From: Macrotrachela quadricornifera
Taxonomy: Eukaryota; Rotifera; Eurotatoria; Philodinida; Philodinidae
DNA: 64,000 nucleotides
NCBI GenBank assembly: GCA_022393335.1
Contig: JAJEKB010021035.1
Span: forward strand, 19,620 to 83,619
Direction: 5' to 3'
Shown here: piece after piece, positions 58,021 through 64,000 of the stretch
How positions within the stretch are numbered: position 1 is the stretch's first letter
How the letters are laid out: each line of letters begins with the position of its first letter
Program-made: the position numbers and the translations under genes
The notes under the pieces: generated by a model
Seen by the model: the letters and a program-made list of their open reading frames with translations, nothing else
The model's database searches: none
Told to the model about the DNA's origin: nothing

Positions 58021-60092
58021 ATGTTTATTTATCGAGAAGAAATCGATGGATTACGATCAATAGCTGTTATACCAGTAATATTTTATCATGCTGGTTTAAA
58101 ATTATATTTTTCTGGTGGATATGTTGGTGTTGATATTTTTTTTGTCATAAGTGGTTATTTAATAACATCACTTATTTATAGTGAATGTGAAGAAAATAAA
58201 TTTTCATTAATTAATTTTTATGAAAGACGATGTCGTCGTATATTACCAGCATTATGTTTTATATTATTATTAAGTAGTATATTTGCTTATTTTATAATGT
58301 TACCTGAACAATTAAAAGAATTTGGTGAAACATTAATATCTATAATATGTCTTAGTTCAAATATATATTTTTGGTGGAAAGATGATGGATATTTTTCTCA
58401 ATTAACTGAATTAAATCCATTAGTACATACATGGAGTTTAGCTGTTGAAGAACAATTTTATATTTTATTTCCATTAATATGTTATTTATTTATAAAAAAA
58501 AAATTTTATTTAATTATTCTTTTAGGTTTTTTTGCATTAATAAGTTTAATTCTTTGTCAATGGGGTGGAAATTTTCAATTATTATCATTTAATCAATTTC
58601 AAATGTTTTCTCAATATCGTTATGCAACATTTTATTTACCATTAGGACGTATATGGGAATTATTAATTGGTGCTTTTATTGCATTCTATTTACAAAATAA
58701 TGATTCAACTAAGTATGTACATATTCCGATCAAAATTCGAAATTTAATCAGAGAGAAAATATAGACAGTGGAATAATTATAATTTAAGTATTATATCTAT
58801 TCTTTATTTAAAGATTGTTTTTTTTTTTGTATATTAGAAAATTCTCTCATAAATCAAGTCAATTATTTTCATTAATTGGTCTTATATTGATAATAATATC
58901 TGTAGTATTTTTTGATAATAATAATATTCCACCATTTCCAAATTGTTATACATTAATTCCAACATGTGGAGCAGGATTAATTATTATTTTTGGAGATAAA
59001 ACAACATTTGTTGGATATTTATTAAGTACACGTTTATTACGATGGATTGGTCTTATATCTTATAGTGCATATCTTTGGCATCAACCATTACTTGCATTTA
59101 TTCGTTTACAATCAAATCAAATATCCCAAATATCAATTATTATTATTGTGATAAGTTCGATTTTACCACTTAGTTTATTTAGTTATTTTTTAATTGAACA
59201 ACCATTTCGAAATAAAAATCGTTTTTCACAAAAACAAATATTTTATTTAACTGGTTTAATTTTTATAATAATTCTTATTCTTGCATTATTTTTAATTAAA
59301 ACAGCAAATAATCGTTCATTAATAATAAATAAAGGTAGTGATACATATTTATCTGATTTAAGAAAATATGGTCATTGGCAATATGTTGTAAAAGATTTTG
59401 ATGCATTAGAAAGAAAAACAAAAACATTTTCAAATAATAAATTAACAATAAAAAAAAAAATAATATTAATTGGTGATAGTTTTGCTCAAGATTTTTATAA
59501 TATGATTATTGAAGGAAAATATTTAACTAAATATGAAATTCGTGTTCATTTTGTTTTTTCACGTTGTCAAATTTATCTTGGAACAGAAGATCGAAGAAAA
59601 TTTATTGAAGCTAAACATAAACAAAAATGTACAAATGCTAATGATATTAAATATGCATTACCATTAATTCGTCAAGCTAATATTATTATATTAGCAAGTA
59701 ATTGGTATAAATGGAGTGCTGAAAGATTACCAATGACAATTAAATTATTAAATTTAACAAAACAACAACAAATATTTGTAATTGGAGCAAAACATTTTGG
59801 AAATATTAATACAAAATTATATATTAATAAATCAACTGAATTTCGTATAAAACAATATCAATATCCTAAAATTGAAACTATTATTGTTAATAATATATTA
59901 GAAAAAACTTTAGATAAATCAATATTTGTTAATGTATTAAAAATGATTTGTACGGGATATAATCAAACATGTCCTCTTTTTACTCGTGATGGAAAATTAA
60001 TATCACATGATGGAGCACATTTGACTAAATATGGAGCTCGTTATATTGCAAATATTATTTTTAAAAATAAACCATTAAAGAAATTATTATAA
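58021..60092 (+). CDS. OafA/YrhL-type membrane acyltransferase with SGNH domain
   Basis: Two exons, 58021-58712 and 58838-60092, with one 125-bp GT-AG intron; 648 aa. N-terminal acyltransferase-3 domain (about 1-370) with about ten membrane helices. The key histidine is in FYHAG (residue 23); GVDIFFVISGYLIT (36-49), ERRCRRI and WSLAVEEQFY are all family signatures. The C-terminal SGNH hydrolase-like domain has a GDSFAQD nucleophile block (Ser at about 445) and a closing DGAHLTKYG block with the Asp/His pair (621 and 624). The domain order is that of bacterial O-acetyltransferases that modify surface polysaccharide, and of nematode OAC proteins. It would move acyl groups across a membrane to a glycan or other hydroxyl. 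Acceptor unknown. A bacterial origin followed by intron gain is plausible; the intron and AT-rich codons show it is nuclear and long resident. Confidence 0.93.
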
Positions 60093-61148
60093 ATCAATTA
60101 CATCATATATGTTGAATTTTTAAATAAATTTCATCTATGAATGCTTAAGGATGAAAAAAACATCATCTGATAGATTAATGGTAGATTTTTTTTAAGTAGT
60201 CGAGAAATCGAATAGGATTATTAGTTTTGAAAAATTTTGAAATTATTTTTTTTATTTCTTAAAAGCAGAATTTTCTATTGAAAAGTAAAAGATAAAATTT
60301 TTTAGATTCTGCGATTCCAAAAATATTTATATGAATGAAAGTTTGTTGAATTTTTTTCGATTTTTGTGTATAAATTTATGTTTTGTTATTTAATATTCTA
60401 TATACATGATGGTCCATCCTGTATTACGGTATGCATCTGATGTTCAATAGTGTCAAATTTGAAAGTTGAATGCAACTATTGAATAGTTGAAGTTCAAATA
60501 TTCAAGTATTTCCCCTTCCCAACGTTCCATTCTCACCCTCAGCTGGCTCTGTGTGGTTTTGTTACTCTCCTCCAAGGTTTTCGCCCTGACACTCAATTAG
60601 TCCTGTGAGGTTTTGACTCCTTTCCTTTCGAAGGGCTCCGTCCTCACTGTCACCTGATTCTGCAGAGCTGTGCATTACTCAATTCTTCACGTGTGTTTAT
60701 TCAAAAAAAAAACAGCACATTTGAATTTGTGAAAGAAAAAACATTGAAAGTAAAACATGTTGACAGAAAAAATTGTAAGAAGTGTGATTAGTGTAGCTGC
60801 AGTATACATCATTCATACATAATAGAAGGTGTGCATGGTGTTGCAAGTGCTCGACATGATGCTAATAAAAGAATGCATCGAAGGTGTATTAATAGCACTT
60901 CCTACTTTTTTTATTGTTCACATAATTCATTTTTTGGTGCTTTTACTCATAAATACATACAATTCAACTTTTGTAAATCGTTCGAAATTATATAAAAAAT
61001 GCCCATATCATCTCCGTCCTTCAAATGATGAGACGAAAAATTATGCTTTTAAAACCGCTCTTTTCTTCAGACGGTTTTTACAGTGTTCATTCTTGAAAAT
61101 ATTTGTTCCAGCTAATTCCTTTTTAGATTATATAGTATATAAATTTCA
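60093..61148. other. intergenic with degenerate GC-richer patch
   Basis: The acyltransferase polyadenylation signal AATAAA lies near 60122. At about 60520-60670 is a GC-richer patch with three diverged copies of a ~60-bp phrase containing CTCA/CTGA...CTGTG(T/A)GGTTTTG. Just before it, CAACTATTGAATAGTTGAAG is related to the minisatellite at the window end. Confidence 0.45.
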
Positions 61149-61709
61149 ATGGCAAACAACACTAGTTATGAATATATGAATGAAACATCTATAGATCCCG
61201 ACCTTATATGTGTCATTTGTAACATTCCTTACAATGATCCAGTGTGTACATCATGCAACCATACATTCTGTCGTGAATGTATCATAGGATGGATTAATGG
61301 TGGAAACTTATCATGTCCCATGTGTCGTCAACATCTGGTTTCTACAAATTGTCTTGTGCAAGCTAATCATACTATGCGTAATATGCTGGATCGCCTTCTA
61401 GTTAAGTGTATCTTGTGTGGGAAAACAGAATTACAAAGAGGCAACTTCAAGGAACATATGAATAAAGTATGTACGAAGATACACGTTCTTTGTCCAGCAG
61501 CAGATATCAAGTGTCCATGGAATGGACCACGAGAAGAATTGAACAATCACGTAGCAACATGCATTTTTCTGCCCTTTCGAACAGTACTGACCGAGATCAT
61601 TACTGAAAATCGACAACTGAAAGAACAAGTGAAACAATTATCTGGTACGCAAATAAAAGAAAACTCACATCTATTTTTATCAGAGCATAGATCAAAACGT
61701 TTCATGTAG
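61149..61709 (+). CDS. RING-finger protein with TRAF-type zinc finger (E3 ligase-like)
   Basis: Single-exon, 186 aa. The C3HC4 RING finger spans residues 21-59: C21/C24, C36/H38, C41/C44 and C56/C59, with the usual P57 after the seventh ligand. A TRAF-type zinc finger follows (about 87-140: CILCG, the Cys/His set of FKEHMNKVC, LCPAADIKCPWNG, NNHVATC). Then comes a short coiled coil (ITENRQLKEQVKQL). A MATH domain, present in true TRAFs, is missing. The family transfers ubiquitin from an E2 and assembles through the coiled coil. The start has a good context (TCAATGG). A possible donor (GTACGC) after KQLSG leaves room for further exons. Substrate unknown. Confidence 0.88.
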   Translation: MANNTSYEYMNETSIDPDLICVICNIPYNDPVCTSCNHTFCRECIIGWINGGNLSCPMCRQHLVSTNCLVQANHTMRNMLDRLLVKCILCGKTELQRGNFKEHMNKVCTKIHVLCPAADIKCPWNGPREELNNHVATCIFLPFRTVLTEIITENRQLKEQVKQLSGTQIKENSHLFLSEHRSKRFM

Positions 61710-62299
61710 AAGGCTTTTTAAAAATGACGACTTACCCTCTTGTATGGTATTATTAAATCGCAAGTTATCGAAAAACCCCTAGATAATACTATCCAAAGCC
61801 TTGCTAAGTTCGAGTAGAAAAACAAAATTTTGTAGACGATGAAGAGTCAAAATGTATAATTTGTTTATTTCCTATTGTACTATAATTAAGTATACAATAA
61901 TACACGAGACAATACGATAATGAAAGGTAACATCAATAATACTTTAGCGGGTAGGTACCTTTTTGCATATAAATCAGACTCAAAGATGTAACGAAATAGT
62001 CTGAAAAATGGACAAGTCTTATGATAGGATGTGGTTAATCAGTTGATTTTCAGTATAATATCGACGTCTATTTGTTTGTTATTTTTATAAATAAACAGAT
62101 CTTATCATAAACTGCTCTTTAATGGCTGAAATATGGAAACTACTAATTAAAATAATACCTTTCTTTGAAAATAGTAAACTTGTACAATTTTTTTGTATTT
62201 GTCGAAATTAAATTGAATTTATTTACTTAATGTTAATTTCTATTTCAATAACTCTAAATATTTTGTAAGTATGTTTCACTTAGCATCTTTTCATTACAG
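61710..62299. other. intergenic, no gene seen
   Basis: AT-rich; ends in an acceptor-like TTTTCATTACAG at 62288-62299. Nothing else recognised. Confidence 0.5.
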
Positions 62300-62514
62300 G
62301 TATTATCAATACAAAATTAAGCAATAACACATCGATGGGCAAAAGTACAACATGTAAGAAATGTCTGAACTGCGTTTATCTTGCTGGTGATGGTCGTCAT
62401 AGTCGAGATGGTTTTTATCACGGTATTGCCAACAGTCATACTTCTTTCAACTATATTGCTATTGGCGTATATGTTCTTCAAGATCCGTGTAGTTGCGAAT
62501 GTCACGGCACTTAA
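62300..62514 (+). CDS. possible terminal exon, Cys-rich
   Basis: After the acceptor TTTTCATTACAG the plus-strand frame is open for 70 codons to TAA at 62512. It contains CKKCLNC near the start and DPCSCECHGT at the end, with a Gly/His/Asp-rich middle. The composition is unlike the surrounding AT-rich noise. No upstream exon, start or family could be identified. An internal ATG (62335) could also start a 59-aa product. Confidence 0.28.
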
Positions 62515-63932
62515 TCTGAATTTCTTTTTTTGACTGAATTAATCTCGTTTGTTCTTCTTGTAATACTGCATATTTCGTTGTGCTACTGTAGAATATTGCA
62601 AAAAGCATGATCGTTTCTAAATTGATTACATGACATCATTCATTAAAGTAGCTATTTTGAGGATGTGAGAATGGAGACAAGAAAATGATCCACATTCTAA
62701 CGCCTTCACTTTTCTCTTCTCCATAGTATCACACCAATCAAGATTTAGCGAAAATGGATTTATCGCTAAGAACTTCTATTTAATAAAGTGTCAAATGAAG
62801 TTTTCCCAAGAATTCAATCAATACGACCGTTCTATTGATATGAGCAATAATACCAAATGATGGAATGCGAGTGGCTAGGTATTAGCTAGAGAAAGAGGCA
62901 TATCATATGCAGTTCTCACTCGATAAACATCAAAATTATCACACGAAAATGAGACTAGGTATAAAACAATTCTAATATTGAAGATTTTCAATCGTTTTTT
63001 AACAAAAAACACAAGACTAGATGATGATAGTAACTACATATTTGATTAAATCTCAAGATTATTATTCCGTTCCATCAATGGCGTATCCAGGGGGTAGCCA
63101 ATTGGACAATTGTCCGCTGCCTAAATTTGGATAAATATTAGACAACCTTTCTAAGCACATGAAACCATATTGAACACAAACGGCTAAAGTAATCTAAATT
63201 AAAGCTTTTGCTGATGTAAGTTATGACATGATTCTCACAATGTAAGAATTAAAACATAGAGGATTAAAATAGAAAAATTAAATAAAAATTAATTGAGCGC
63301 GTAAATAAAAGTGCTTTGAAAATGCAAGTCAGAAATTGTAAGTAGTACCAGTTGCTCTTATTTGCATACGCACGCGATATTGAATATTGATTACTGTTTG
63401 TTTTACTTTTTCACTTTCTCATTTACCAAGACATTAGTACTTTATTTTATTAGATTAGAATGTTTATATTTAGTATTAAAAAAATGACGTAGTAAATAAC
63501 ACCTCTTAAATCATTTTGGAATTTTCCAAAGCATTCTATGAATATAAGATTTCTAGTATAGATGAAAAATCATTTAAATTGAGAATCTCGATATTCAATA
63601 CAGCGAAATGATCTTATTGTAGTTGTCAATTAGTACGACAGTTTTATGATAGACATGTCAGAGTCAGAATAGCACTAAAACAGACAGTATGAGCTGATAG
63701 AGATGTAATTCGAAGAATAGTCAACATCGGTGTTTTTGCGTCTATCGAGATGCATAATAGTGCGTTGAAGTCTGTTATGGGATTAAATAGCTGTGTACAA
63801 CAGGATTACTTGTCTGTATATGAGGTATATATAGATTTCCGAAAAAGAAAATTTTTGAAATTTTCATTCTGCGAAAACCACATCATTGTACATAGGAATT
63901 AATTTTGCAGTAGTGTAATAATCGTTAACCCG
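62515..63932. other. gene-free stretch
   Basis: No exon. 63077-63105 (ATGGCGTATCCAGGGGG) resembles the end of another hAT-type MITE, but a matching second end was not found. Confidence 0.45.
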
Positions 63933-64000
63933 ATTCGGCTATTCAACTATTACTTCAACTATTCGGCTATTCAACTATTCGGCTATTCAACTATTCGGCT
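63933..64000. repeat. 16-bp minisatellite running off the window end
   Basis: ATTCGGCTATTCAACT at 63933, 63961 and 63977, with a further half unit at 63993 cut by the window edge; a degenerate unit lies between the first two. The array continues beyond the sequence given. Confidence 0.85.

Noticed and set aside
63077..63105. ATGGCGTATCCAGGGGG as a complete MITE
   Set aside because: Only one end is visible; no inverse end or target duplication within the window.
1..64000. Telomeric repeats, rRNA or tRNA genes, or viral genes
   Set aside because: Looked for on both strands by eye and none seen.

Overview
This window is AT-rich (about 70%) animal nuclear DNA. Genes are intron-poor: several are single-exon and most introns are GT-AG and 48-87 bp long. 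Protein content is typical of families expanded in bdelloid rotifers (Rotaria or Adineta-like): a giant LDLa/EGF seven-helix receptor, an NHL propeller, membrane-anchored pentapeptide-repeat proteins, LamG-like ectodomain proteins and a bacterial-type OafA/YrhL acyltransferase. No marker sequence fixes the species, so 'bdelloid rotifer' is an inference.

Layout. 1-9.8 kb: an AACGCGTT-rich repeat, the 1595-aa LDLa/EGF/7TM receptor (+), and a six-blade NHL propeller (-) broken by a one-base frameshift. 9.8-14.6 kb: gene-poor, with a hAT-type MITE that has an exact 8-bp target duplication. 14.9-17.2 kb: a pentapeptide-repeat membrane protein (-) with at least three exons. 19-25 kb: an orphan exon, an HExxH metallopeptidase (-), an inverted repeat and a three-exon small membrane protein with a C-terminal zinc ribbon (-). 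26.2-31.5 kb: a LamG-like type II membrane protein (+) and a 978-aa three-helix membrane protein (-). 32.2-34.0 kb: a nested stack, with a hAT MITE inside a GACCCG-rich element that abuts the 3' end of a dead receptor gene. 35.6-44.0 kb: a second pentapeptide gene with an in-frame TGA, a 72-aa EF-hand-like gene, a small secreted protein and a four-exon VWA protein. 44.8-55.1 kb: almost entirely repeats, namely a 140-bp satellite, a foldback element whose loop holds a 1.9-kb hAT-type element built from CACTG/CAGTG, a 115-bp tandem, a poly(A) retrocopy, and a TTAA-bounded element that splits a small zinc-finger ORF. 58.0-61.7 kb: acyltransferase and RING/TRAF genes. 63.9 kb to the end: a 16-bp minisatellite.

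How the genes relate. I see no operon-like unit or single pathway. Most products are membrane or secreted proteins with extracellular binding modules. The two pentapeptide genes are paralogues with the same order of parts (anchor, coiled coil, helical region, pentapeptide coil, carbohydrate-binding-like tail) and a matching intron position near the 3' end. The receptor at 2.4 kb and the remnant at 33.9 kb belong to one family. The strongest novel signal is in the mobile DNA: three hAT-type elements with exact 8-bp target duplications, nested insertions whose order can be read, and several elements each made of dense degenerate copies of its own short motif (CACTG, GACCCG, ACGCG, AAACGG).
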